64,000 bases of DNA from Varunaivibrio sulfuroxidans (GTDB taxonomy: Bacteria; Pseudomonadota; Alphaproteobacteria; Rhodospirillales; Magnetovibrionaceae), in contig NZ_CP119676.1 of assembly GCF_029318635.1 (NCBI RefSeq), forward strand, positions 2,059,001 through 2,123,000. The letters are read 5' to 3'. This document shows, in pieces, positions 19,724 through 26,928 of the stretch. Every line of letters starts with the position of its first letter. Position 1 is the stretch's first letter. A program made the position numbers and the translations under genes. The notes under the pieces were generated by a model. It saw only the letters and a program-made list of their open reading frames with translations. It made no database searches and was not told the DNA's origin.

Positions 19724-20209
19724 TTAAGGCGCGGGCGGGCGTGGAGGCGTGGAGACGTCGTCGCCTTCCAGGTCGTGACGATCGTGGGCGAAAGCGTCAT
19801 CGTCATGGCCGGGCATCATGTCGTCGCCGTCGCCATAGCCGTTTTCCTTGGCGTCGCGAGCCAGCTCGTCGTACAAACCTAGCGCTTCTTCCTGGCGTTT
19901 GGCGTCGCGGCCGTCGCCGTGGCGGGGGCGGAAACGCCACAGCAAGATAAAGCCGGGGAGACCGAACGTCAGCCACAGCGGTGGCGTCAGGGCGGGGCGG
20001 ATGACGACATCCCAAAATGCGGCCCCGAGGTGGCTTTCGACCCAGAAGTGGGCGAGGGCGAGGCCGTTGGGCGCCAGCACGTACCACACGTCGTTGCCGG
20101 AAATGAACACGCTTCGCACCGGCGTCACGGCATGCACGGCAATTTCGGCGGCGGCGCCGAAAAAGCTTAAAATCAGGAGCACCCATCCGATGTTGAAAAA
20201 AAGGATCAT
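19724..20209 (-). CDS. Uncharacterised small membrane protein
   Basis: 161 residues from the ATG of MILFFNIGWVLL, which is preceded by a weak site; an upstream in-frame ATG adds ten residues without better support. Two hydrophobic segments (about 1-24 and 74-92, WLTFGLPGFILLW) bracket a periplasmic-type loop with SGNDVWYVLAPNGLALAHFWVES. The last 70 residues are highly charged (RFRPRHGDGRDAKRQEEA; Asp/His-rich tail) and presumably cytosolic. I recognise no named family. Its 3' end overlaps a strong GC-rich inverted repeat (19707-19740) shared with the end of lepA, possibly a bidirectional transcription stop. Confidence 0.7.
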   Translation of the reverse strand: MILFFNIGWVLLILSFFGAAAEIAVHAVTPVRSVFISGNDVWYVLAPNGLALAHFWVESHLGAAFWDVVIRPALTPPLWLTFGLPGFILLWRFRPRHGDGRDAKRQEEALGLYDELARDAKENGYGDGDDMMPGHDDDAFAHDRHDLEGDDVSTPPRPPAP

Positions 20210-20378
20210 GGTGTAGATATGCCCTTTGACGCCCCGCACGGCAAGGACGCATTGTAAAACGCATGCCGTACAATTTGTCGCCGCGAATCGACGTAAAACC
20301 GTTGCACGACGACGCGCCCTCGGTTAGGTTGCGCAGCGCGGACGAGGCGGGGAAACTCGGGCCGTCCGCAAACCCCGT

Positions 20379-20468
20379 GGAGGGGTGGCCGAGTGGCTGA
20401 AGGCGCACGCTTGGAAAGCGTGTAAACGGGAAACTGTTTCGCGGGTTCGAATCCCGCTCCCTCCGCCA
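20379..20468 (+). tRNA. tRNA-Ser (anticodon GGA)
   Basis: Acceptor GGAGGGG/TCCCTCC, D arm with GGCCGAGTGGCT, anticodon stem CACGC/GCGTG with loop TTGGAAA (anticodon GGA), a long class II variable arm, T arm GCGGG-TTCGAAT-CCCGC, discriminator G and an encoded CCA. It reads UCC/UCU serine codons. Confidence 0.97.
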
Positions 20469-20473
20469 GCTTC

Positions 20474-20505
20474 AAAAAGGGCTCCGCAGGTGCGGGGCCC
20501 TTTTT
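20474..20505 (+). terminator. Intrinsic terminator after tRNA-Ser
   Basis: AAAAAGGGCTCCGC and GCGGGGCCCTTTTT form a near-perfect stem with a short loop ending in five T residues, six bases past the tRNA CCA. The A-rich left arm makes it symmetrical, so it could act on both strands and also end the minus-strand MFS transcript. Confidence 0.85.
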
Positions 20506-20540
20506 CCGTGTGTCATATATGCACCGTATTTCAGTTCTAG

Positions 20541-20561
20541 ATGAATAGGTCCCGACCCTAG
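20541..20561 (-). repeat. Stop-codon-overlapping 21-base motif, copy 2
   Basis: Plus strand ATGAATAGGTCC then CGACCCTAG. It overlaps the TAG stop of the MFS transporter gene, as copy 1 overlaps the TAG stop of aacS. Confidence 0.6.
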
Positions 20562-21733
20562 CTTTGCTTTGTGGTTTTGGCGCCTATAACCCCAAAGAGC
20601 GAACCGACCGCAAGCAACGTCGCGACCGACAGCAAGAGACCGACCATCCCCGTTGGCGCCAGCAGGGCGGCGAATTGCGGACCGAGGCTTGCTCCCAGAA
20701 AAATGGTGAACGCATAAATCGAAACGGCGGCCCCGCTCGACTCGGGGGCGGCTTGGGCGACGCCCTGCACGATTGCCGGCGCGGCGATTAGGATGCCGGC
20801 GACGCAAGCGGCAAGACCGCCGGCCAGCGCCCATGTTTGCTCCGCGGCCAAAGCCGTGACGGCGAGCGAGAGCGCCGATAGCCCCAATCCCGAAAAAATG
20901 CGCGCGCGCAGCGACAGCCGCCCCAGGCGAAGGACGAGGAAGGGCACGGCGAGCATGACGGGTAAGGCCGAAGCCCTCACCAGAAACAAGCGCGTCGGAT
21001 CGGCCCGCAAGTCTTGCGGACCATATAAAGAAAGCCCCGATAGGACGGCGACAAAGCCGCCGAGCAAAGTCAACGCCGCGCCATACAACGCCAGGAGCCG
21101 CCATTGTAGCAAGAGATCCGGCAAGGCCAGAAGCGCTTTACCAACGTGCCTCTCGGCGGCGCCCGATGAGCGCGCCAACAGCCGCTCGGCCGCCAACGCG
21201 AGACCCAAGATGACCGGCGCCGGGATGAAAAATGCGAAACGCCAGCCGAGCCGGACCTCGATCACTTGACCAAAGAGCTGCATCAACACCGCCGACGCCA
21301 ACGCTCCGGCCTGTATGGCGGTCGTTGCGAAGGCGCGGACCTCCTCATGAAGATCGCGGGCGATATAGGTGAACACGGGCGCCGCGAAGAAACCGGCGGT
21401 GAAACCCTGAAGGGCGCGCAACAAGATCAGCATCGCGAAACCAGGGGCGACGGCCACGATCAGCGTCGTAAGCGCGCTTGCGACCAGGGACAAGACGATG
21501 ACCTTCTTCGCGCCCCAAACATCGGCAAGCGGCCCCGCCAACAGCCCGGCAAAGGCGTAGGGAATGCCGAAAACCGTCACGGTGACGGCGAGGCTTGCCG
21601 CCGGGCGTGCGAAATCCACCGCCATCGGCGCGAACAGCGAAATGACAATATACGTCTGCCCAACGACCAAGATGGCGGCTATTGTAAGCAAAATGATTTC
21701 TTTACGGGCGGGTCGAGGCGATCGTTCCGACAT
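20558..21733 (-). CDS. MFS transporter (drug or metabolite efflux)
   Basis: About 391 residues from the ATG of MSERSPRPARK; a longer frame upstream crosses the operator region and is unlikely. Twelve hydrophobic segments can be counted. The A-loop signature between helices 2 and 3 is present as GPLADVWGAKKVIVL and is preceded by the FGIPYAFAGLLAGP stretch. Helices 4-5 include LRALQGFTAGFFAAPVFTY. This places it with the DHA1 proton-driven exporters, close to Bcr/AraJ-type proteins. A TetR gene is divergent, with two palindromes between them, the standard layout of a substrate-induced efflux pump. Substrate unknown. Confidence 0.92.
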   Translation of the reverse strand: MSERSPRPARKEIILLTIAAILVVGQTYIVISLFAPMAVDFARPAASLAVTVTVFGIPYAFAGLLAGPLADVWGAKKVIVLSLVASALTTLIVAVAPGFAMLILLRALQGFTAGFFAAPVFTYIARDLHEEVRAFATTAIQAGALASAVLMQLFGQVIEVRLGWRFAFFIPAPVILGLALAAERLLARSSGAAERHVGKALLALPDLLLQWRLLALYGAALTLLGGFVAVLSGLSLYGPQDLRADPTRLFLVRASALPVMLAVPFLVLRLGRLSLRARIFSGLGLSALSLAVTALAAEQTWALAGGLAACVAGILIAAPAIVQGVAQAAPESSGAAVSIYAFTIFLGASLGPQFAALLAPTGMVGLLLSVATLLAVGSLFGVIGAKTTKQS

Positions 21734-21748
21734 TGCACGGCGCTCCAT

Positions 21749-21793
21749 CCAACCATTCGGTTGGCTATCTATAGTATCCAACTGAATGGTTGG
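21749..21793. promoter_or_regulatory. Paired TetR operators between divergent MFS and TetR genes
   Basis: CCAACCATTCGGTTGG (21749-21764) and CCAACTGAATGGTTGG (21778-21793) are two 16-base inverted repeats sharing CCAAC/GTTGG arms, with centres 29 bases apart. They flank TATCTATAGTATCC, which should hold the -10 region. A TetR dimer on each site would shut both divergent promoters. Confidence 0.8.
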
Positions 21794-21807
21794 CAAGGGG
21801 AGAAAAC

Positions 21808-22383
21808 ATGCGTGATGCAGGTGCAACGCGCCGCAGGATCCTCGATGCGGCGCGCGTCGAGTTTTCAAATTTTGGGCTTGCCGGGGCGCGCATCAATCGG
21901 ATCGCGGCGGCATCCGGCGCGAATAAGGAACGAATTTATGCAAACTTCGGCTCGAAAGAGGGGCTTTTCGACGCGGTCATGAGCGATACGCTCGCGGCGC
22001 ATGCCGAAACGGTTGGACAATGGGGAGCGTCGCCCGAAGCCCTGATCGATCGCCTGGGGCAAGCCCACGAGCAAGCGCCCGATCTCCTGCGGTTGATGTT
22101 GTGGGAGGCTTTGCAATTTGGCGGTGGCCCGGTGCCCGATGAAGAGCGCCGCCGCCAACATTATCGGCGCAAGGCAGAACGGCTGAAAACTTTTTTCGGG
22201 ATTGAAGATAGCGCAAAATCCGCCGCCGCGATGCTCACGCTGATCGGGCTCGCCGCATGGCCGTCAACCTTGCCGCAGCTTGCCAACATGCTCTGCCCGC
22301 CAGGAGAGGAAGAGGCCTTCGAAGCCGCGCAACGCGATCTGCTCCATCGTCTGGCAAAAGCCGCGCTTGAAGATGGGCGCTGA
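21808..22383 (+). CDS. TetR-family repressor of the adjacent MFS pump
   Basis: A 191-residue TetR protein. The start is the ATG after AAGGGGAG; a TTG 18 bases upstream is less likely. The N-terminal HTH spans RRRILDAARVEFSNFGLAGARINRIAAAS with recognition helix ANKERIYANFGSKEGLF. The C-terminal domain has the TetR_C pattern AHEQAPDLLRLMLWEALQFGG. Its operators are almost certainly the two palindromes directly upstream, giving control of itself and of the divergent MFS gene. The ligand is unknown. Confidence 0.93.
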   Translation: MRDAGATRRRILDAARVEFSNFGLAGARINRIAAASGANKERIYANFGSKEGLFDAVMSDTLAAHAETVGQWGASPEALIDRLGQAHEQAPDLLRLMLWEALQFGGGPVPDEERRRQHYRRKAERLKTFFGIEDSAKSAAAMLTLIGLAAWPSTLPQLANMLCPPGEEEAFEAAQRDLLHRLAKAALEDGR

Positions 22384-22518
22384 AACGGGACGTCGAGCCC
22401 TTTCACACGGAAGCGTAATTTTAGGGGTTCTTTCGCGTAGGGGGTCACAGGGGGAAATTAGTCACTGAGGAAATTATTAAGAGCGCCCCTGACGCCCATG
22501 AGGTCCCATTCTTCTTTT

Positions 22519-22893
22519 TTATCCGACCGGCGGCAGGCGGCCCAGGGCGTGGGTGATCAGCCAGGCGGAGCGGTCCTGTTTGGCGATCAGGCCCTGGGGT
22601 GCGGCAAGCCATTGGCGGATGAAGACAAGAAGTTCGTCGCAGTCCTGGGCGTCGGTGATATCGCCGATCAACCAACTCCAGCGACCCGGCGCGGCGACCG
22701 AAGCGCGCAAGGCGCGTTTACAGTTGCCCAGGCAGGTTTGGGGCGAGATTTGGATTTCTTCGTTCAGCTCGCTGCGTCTCAGCAGGCTTTCGATCCGCAT
22801 CCGCAACGGGTCTGCGCCGGAGGAGACGCCGCGGGCGCCGGCCTTTTCGCGCACTCGGCATTGACCGCAGACGTGAAGGGCCGCCGGGCTCAT
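22519..22893 (-). CDS. DUF1636 ferredoxin-like metal-binding protein
   Basis: 124 residues beginning MSPAALHVCGQCR. Four cysteines in the pattern C-x2-C (HVCGQC) and later CLGNC are spaced as in thioredoxin-fold 2Fe-2S proteins, and QTCLGNCKRALRASVAAPGRWSWLIGD is typical of DUF1636. The start ATG overlaps the end of the ATPase gene by four bases (ATGA), so it is the last gene of the importer operon. DUF1636 proteins are repeatedly found with metal, cobalamin or siderophore transport genes. A role in handling the imported metal or chelate is inferred, not shown. A much longer frame covering the ATPase gene in another register is a shadow. Confidence 0.85.
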   Translation of the reverse strand: MSPAALHVCGQCRVREKAGARGVSSGADPLRMRIESLLRRSELNEEIQISPQTCLGNCKRALRASVAAPGRWSWLIGDITDAQDCDELLVFIRQWLAAPQGLIAKQDRSAWLITHALGRLPPVG

Positions 22894-23693
22894 GCGGCGC
22901 CGACATTCACGCCCACGCCGAGGGGCGCGCCCAATGGACGCAGGGGGGCGATGTGCAAGTGGCCGTTGCGGGTGCGTAGGACCTCGGCCTCGATATCGTA
23001 GACGTCGGCGAGAAGCGCCCCGGTAAGCACGCTTTCGCTGGGACCGTGGGCGACGAGGCGACCGTTTTTCAGGAAAATAACGCGTTCGGCGAAACGCGCG
23101 GCGAGGGACAAATCGTGTGTGACCAAGACGACCGTCATGATCCGGCGGCGCGCCAGATCGCGCAGGCCGTCGAGCACCAGCATTTGGCGGTGCAGGTCGA
23201 GGGCGCTGGTCGGCTCGTCGAGAAGCAAGATCCTGGGGGCCCGGTAGACCGCCTGGGCGAGGCCCGCCAATTGGCGCTGTCCGCCGCTGAGGGTGTCGAG
23301 CGTGCGCTGGCCGAGGTGTTCGATGCCCAGGGTTTCCAGGGCGTCCCGGGCCGCCGTCAGGGCGTCGTCGCCGACCCTCAAGCCGAGGCTGTCGTGACGA
23401 CCGAGCAGAACCGCCTCCAACACCGTCAGATTGACCCGCGCCAGGCCGTCCTGAGGCAGATAGGCGATGGTGGCCTTGTCGGGAGTGTCGGCGTTGTCCC
23501 CGTCGCCGGGTTCGAGAACAATGCTGCCCGTCGTCGGGACAAGCCCGGAAAGGGCCTTCAGAAGGGTCGATTTTCCCGCCCCGTTGGGGCCCAGAACGGC
23601 GACCGCCTCGCCCGAGGTGAAAGACAGTGAAAGCGGATGGAGCACGCATGTCGCGCCATAGCGCACGGAAAGGTCGCTAATTTCGATGTTCAT
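22890..23693 (-). CDS. ABC transporter ATPase, FecE/BtuD type
   Basis: 267 residues. Walker A is GPNGAGKST near residues 35-43, the Q-loop AYLPQDGLA, the signature LSGGQRQLAGLAQAVY, Walker B ILLLDEPTSALD and the H-loop VLVTHDLSLAARF. The family is the iron-siderophore/haem/cobalamin importers. The order substrate-binding protein, permease, ATPase, DUF1636 is on one strand, with four-base overlaps between permease and ATPase and between ATPase and DUF1636. The ligand cannot be decided from the ATPase. Confidence 0.95.
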   Translation of the reverse strand: MNIEISDLSVRYGATCVLHPLSLSFTSGEAVAVLGPNGAGKSTLLKALSGLVPTTGSIVLEPGDGDNADTPDKATIAYLPQDGLARVNLTVLEAVLLGRHDSLGLRVGDDALTAARDALETLGIEHLGQRTLDTLSGGQRQLAGLAQAVYRAPRILLLDEPTSALDLHRQMLVLDGLRDLARRRIMTVVLVTHDLSLAARFAERVIFLKNGRLVAHGPSESVLTGALLADVYDIEAEVLRTRNGHLHIAPLRPLGAPLGVGVNVGAA

Positions 23694-24739
23694 ATCGCTA
23701 CCTTCTTTTTACGTACGATCAAAACGAATAGGAACGGCACGCCGATGACGGCGGTGACGATGCCGATTGGAATCAGCGCCCCCGGCGAGATCATTTTCGA
23801 TAGGATCGACGCCCCGGCCATGATGAACGCGCCGCCCAGGGCGGACAGGGGGATCAGGTAACGCTGATCCTCGCCGACGAAGGCGCGGGCGATGTGCGGC
23901 GCGACCAGGCCGACGAACCCGATGGTGCCGACGAAGGCGACCGCTCCGGCGGTCAGCAGAGACGTCAGAACCAGGATGCGTAGCCGCAGTCCTTCGACCG
24001 AGAGGCCCAGGCTGCGCGCGTTTTCATCGCCCAGGCCCAGCGCCGTCAATTTCCAGGCGTCACGGGCGATCCAGGGCAGCACGAGCAGGAATATCCCTCC
24101 CGAAACCTTGACCGAGGTCCAGTTGGCCTTGAGCAGGCTGCCGAATAGCCAAAAGACGATTTCCTGCAATACCTCGGGCGAGGCCAAGTACTGCGTCAAC
24201 GATTGCAGCGACTGAAACAAAAACAGCATGGCGATCCCGGCGAGGACCAGCACGTCGGTGGAAAACCCACGCGCGCGTCCCATCGCCCAAACGCCGAGAC
24301 AGGCGACGAACGCCATGGCGAAGGCCATCACCGCGACGCTGGCCCACTCGACGTAGGCGATAGTAATGCCGAACAGGATGCTGATGGCGGCGCCGAAACC
24401 GGCCGCCGCCGAAATGCCCAGGGTGTACGGGCTGGCCAGGGGGTTGCGTAAGATGGTCTGCATCGCCGCCCCCGACACCCCCAATGACGCGCCGACGGCC
24501 AGCGCGGTCAGGGTCATCGGCAGGCGGATGTCCCACACGATGGCCAGCAGGGCGGTGTCGGTGATCGCGCCGGGGTGGATCAAGACCGCCCAGACCTGGG
24601 CGAAGGGCAACATCGACGGCCCGCTGGCGACGTCGGCGACGGCGGCGGCGATGACCGCGAAAAAACCGCCGAGCAGGGCGAGAACGCGCCGCCACTGCCG
24701 CGCGCGATAAACGATGATGGTGGACGAAAGGGAGGTCAT
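23690..24739 (-). CDS. FecCD-family ABC permease
   Basis: 349 residues with about ten membrane helices. FecCD landmarks are DIRLPMTLTALAVGASLGVSGAAMQTILRNPLASPYTLGIS (seen in pieces near residues 70-110), LAGIAMLFLFQSLQSL and the EAA-like coupling loop AFVGTIGFVGLVAPHIAR. It forms a homodimeric channel for vitamin B12, haem or ferric siderophores with the adjacent binding protein and ATPase. A strong hairpin in the 48-base gap after the binding-protein gene probably uncouples their expression levels. Confidence 0.95.
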   Translation of the reverse strand: MTSLSSTIIVYRARQWRRVLALLGGFFAVIAAAVADVASGPSMLPFAQVWAVLIHPGAITDTALLAIVWDIRLPMTLTALAVGASLGVSGAAMQTILRNPLASPYTLGISAAAGFGAAISILFGITIAYVEWASVAVMAFAMAFVACLGVWAMGRARGFSTDVLVLAGIAMLFLFQSLQSLTQYLASPEVLQEIVFWLFGSLLKANWTSVKVSGGIFLLVLPWIARDAWKLTALGLGDENARSLGLSVEGLRLRILVLTSLLTAGAVAFVGTIGFVGLVAPHIARAFVGEDQRYLIPLSALGGAFIMAGASILSKMISPGALIPIGIVTAVIGVPFLFVLIVRKKKVAI

Positions 24740-24748
24740 GCGCGCTGT

Positions 24749-24776
24749 CCGGGACGCCGCGGATGCGGCGTCCCGG
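24749..24776 (-). promoter_or_regulatory. Intercistronic hairpin between binding protein and permease genes
   Basis: CCGGGACGCCGC and GCGGCGTCCCGG form a perfect twelve-pair stem with a GGAT loop inside the 48-base gap. There is no T-run after it on the minus strand. It may protect the upstream message from decay or attenuate the permease, so that the binding protein is made in excess. Confidence 0.65.
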
Positions 24777-24787
24777 CCCTTTCCTTT

Positions 24788-25909
24788 TTAATGAACCGTG
24801 GCCATGAACGACCCGTCGGCCTTGATCGGCAGGTAGCGCGCGTAAAACCGCCGTAGGTTGGCTTCGGGATCGACATCCTTGAAAGCGGTGGGATGCAGCG
24901 CCTTGGCCAAATACTGCAAGAAGGTGTAGTCATACAGCGTGCGCGCGCCGCCGTGGTACAAGGCCAGGACGCGTTTCGCTTTGACCGCGTCCAGTCCGGC
25001 CCAACCGGGCCGCTTCAGGTAGCCCGCCAGACGGTCCTCGGTTTGCTTTTTCGAGACGCCGAACCCCATCACCACGGCTTTGTCGTTGTGTACCCAGTAC
25101 GATCCCGGGATCATGATTAACTGTGGGTTCTGAGCGATGACATATTCGGGGTTCAAGGGACCGACCTTGGAAATCTTGCCGTCGGCGATATTCTTCGCCC
25201 CGGCCAGATTGATGACGCCGCCCCACATGTAGCCGTTGCCGTAGGAATTGCCGTATTCGCCGGCGCCCTTATTGCCGAGCTCGACATAGACCCGCATCGG
25301 CTTATCGTTGGCGTTGACGATCCGCGCCTCGACGTCGGTGACGGCGGCGGCGTAAGCGTCGGCCAGCTCCTTGGCGCGTTTGGGCGCGCCCATCACGGCG
25401 CCGATGACTTGCGTGCTCAACACATGGGTGGGGACGGTCTGGGCGTTATAATCGACAACGACGACGGGAATTCCCGCCGCTTCGAGCCGACCGACCGTAT
25501 CGCCCAGGGCCTTGAATTGCCAGGTGGCGAGGATCGCCACGTCGGGATGCAGGGAAATTGCCAATTCCAGGTTGAACGACGCGTTGTCCGTGCCGCCGAT
25601 ATCGGCCAGCTTTTCAATTCGGGGAATGACCTTGGCGTAGGCTTTCCATTGCGAATTGCGCCAATCGTGCCAGGCCGCCTTGCTGATGCCGACGACCCGG
25701 TCGTAGGCGCCGGGGCCGGTGATGGCGAGAAAATCCTCGAAATAAAAGCCCAGCAACACCCGTTTCGCCGGTGCGGCGATGGTGCGCTCGCGCCCCAGGA
25801 CGTCGGTGATGGTGATCTGGGCGTGGGCGACGCCGGAAAATCCCAAAACAGGCAGGGCGAAGGCCCAAACCAAGCAAGCCAGATAAACTGTTTTCTTCAA
25901 AGTACGCAT
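24788..25909 (-). CDS. Periplasmic substrate-binding protein of a FecBCD-type importer
   Basis: 373 residues with a Sec signal peptide (KK then LACLVWAFALPVLGFSGVAHA, cleavage after AHA near residue 30). The mature part has the TroA/FecB fold. It opens with ITITDVLGRERTIAAPAKRVLL, has VVGISKAAWHDW and IGGTDNASFNLELAISLHPDVAI in lobe 1, a long connecting helix and AGAKNIADGKISKVGPLNPEYVIAQNP in lobe 2. The family binds ferric siderophores, haem or cobalamin. The lack of a B12 box upstream argues mildly against a riboswitch-controlled cobalamin system. It is the first gene of the four-gene importer operon. Confidence 0.9.
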   Translation of the reverse strand: MRTLKKTVYLACLVWAFALPVLGFSGVAHAQITITDVLGRERTIAAPAKRVLLGFYFEDFLAITGPGAYDRVVGISKAAWHDWRNSQWKAYAKVIPRIEKLADIGGTDNASFNLELAISLHPDVAILATWQFKALGDTVGRLEAAGIPVVVVDYNAQTVPTHVLSTQVIGAVMGAPKRAKELADAYAAAVTDVEARIVNANDKPMRVYVELGNKGAGEYGNSYGNGYMWGGVINLAGAKNIADGKISKVGPLNPEYVIAQNPQLIMIPGSYWVHNDKAVVMGFGVSKKQTEDRLAGYLKRPGWAGLDAVKAKRVLALYHGGARTLYDYTFLQYLAKALHPTAFKDVDPEANLRRFYARYLPIKADGSFMATVH

Positions 25910-26094
25910 AATTCATTTTCCCGTTACCGGTCCGCCGCGCCCGAGGCGCTGGCGCGCGATGTGCGCACCGCCCCGGTGACGTCCAGTTCATATTGGTCGT
26001 ATCGAAATTAAGGGTCATGGCGCCGAAAACGGCGCGCCCGGCGCACGTTCACAAACGCGAACGGCGTCCGATGAACGTTCCGAAATCCACGAAT

Positions 26095-26475
26095 TTAGGA
26101 CACGTGGATAGGCGGTGCGCGCAATCGAGGCGGGGAGGAAAGGGAGAGGACGGGTTTAAAGTTCGATACCGGCGGACGTATCGGCTTTAAATGGATGGCG
26201 CCGATGATGGCGAGGCTTGGAATGCGTGGGACATCGGCCACGTGTTTGATAATTGGCAGGCAGAACGGACAAAAACCGCCTTGTGCGATATCGCTGGGCG
26301 GAATTTTTTCGCCGGGGTTCAGGGCGACGCGTTTGTATCCGTCGGAGGTGCAAGCGACGACGACGTTGAGGGCGGCGTCTAGCTTTGCGCGTTCCACCCC
26401 GTTTGCAGACGCGCCGGGAACAATCATCGAAGCGATGATGTTGAGGCACATCGCCCACAGCGTCAGCCGCGCCAT
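26095..26475 (-). CDS. DUF2946-like small secreted protein
   Basis: About 126 residues from the ATG of MARLTLWAM; the frame continues upstream without a better start. A hydrophobic signal segment LTLWAMCLNIIASMIVPGASA is followed by a mature part containing VVACTSDGYKRVAL and the paired-cysteine motif GGFCPFCLP. This layout, with a CxxC in a short exported protein, matches DUF2946, which is often found beside TonB-dependent receptor or copper/iron uptake genes. Here it precedes the FecBCD-type importer on the same strand with a 185-base gap, so involvement in the same metal uptake is plausible. A second frame covering the same bases (26156-26782) is a shadow. Confidence 0.65.
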   Translation of the reverse strand: MARLTLWAMCLNIIASMIVPGASANGVERAKLDAALNVVVACTSDGYKRVALNPGEKIPPSDIAQGGFCPFCLPIIKHVADVPRIPSLAIIGAIHLKPIRPPVSNFKPVLSLSSPPRLRAPPIHVS

Positions 26476-26655
26476 CGCGGCGCGGCGCGACTTGGCCGAT
26501 GTCGCCGCCGTCCACGCGCGAGGACGCGAACCAATGTTCGCCGCCCGGCGGAACATCGCCAAAAACTGGCGTAGCGGTCCTACCCTCACGTGACGACGTT
26601 TCCCCACTAAGCCCCAAGCTGCGGGTTCTGGGCATTGCTACCCCGGACCGCAGGT

Positions 26656-26700
26656 GTCCCAATGACGTTTCTTTAGGGCGTTTCGAAATGCCATTGGGAC
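26656..26700. other. Nine-pair hairpin followed by T5 in a 450-base intergenic region
   Basis: GTCCCAATG (26656-26664) and CATTGGGAC (26692-26700) pair, with an inner GTTTC/GAAAT extension. On the plus strand GTTTTTCCCC follows, as in an intrinsic terminator, but no plus-strand gene ends here. On the minus strand it lies about 180 bases upstream of the DUF2946 start, just after a TTGACA (26721-26716). It could therefore be a leader structure or an antisense/small-RNA end. Nothing else with coding potential is visible in 26476-26928. Confidence 0.45.
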
Positions 26701-26928
26701 GTTTTTCCCCCATGCTGTCAAGGGGGGTGGGGGTATAGAGGGCGCATGGGCGGTAAAATTTCAGTACGCGTCGCGCCGTCATGCGCCTCGTCGCGCGGGC
26801 GTCATTGGCGCTGGCATGGTGGTCGGGGGAAGGGTAAATTGGTTGGGTCGGTGTCCAGATATCGCGGTCGCCATCGCCATCTCACTATTTTCCCCGCGGC
26901 CTCGCCCGCCCCTGTGAAGGATTTTTTC

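Noticed and set aside
22519..23649. A 376-residue minus-strand frame running through the ATPase gene and the DUF1636 gene
   Set aside because: Only its last 124 residues are the real DUF1636 protein. The rest is an Arg/Pro/Gly-rich shadow of the ATPase gene in another register, and the real start overlaps the ATPase end by ATGA.
25910..26094. Cobalamin riboswitch upstream of the FecBCD-type importer
   Set aside because: I looked on the minus strand for the B12 box and the typical GCC(A)CTG-like core and saw neither.
26156..26782. 208-residue minus-strand frame overlapping the DUF2946-like gene
   Set aside because: Arg-rich shadow; the other frame has a signal peptide and the CxxC motif.
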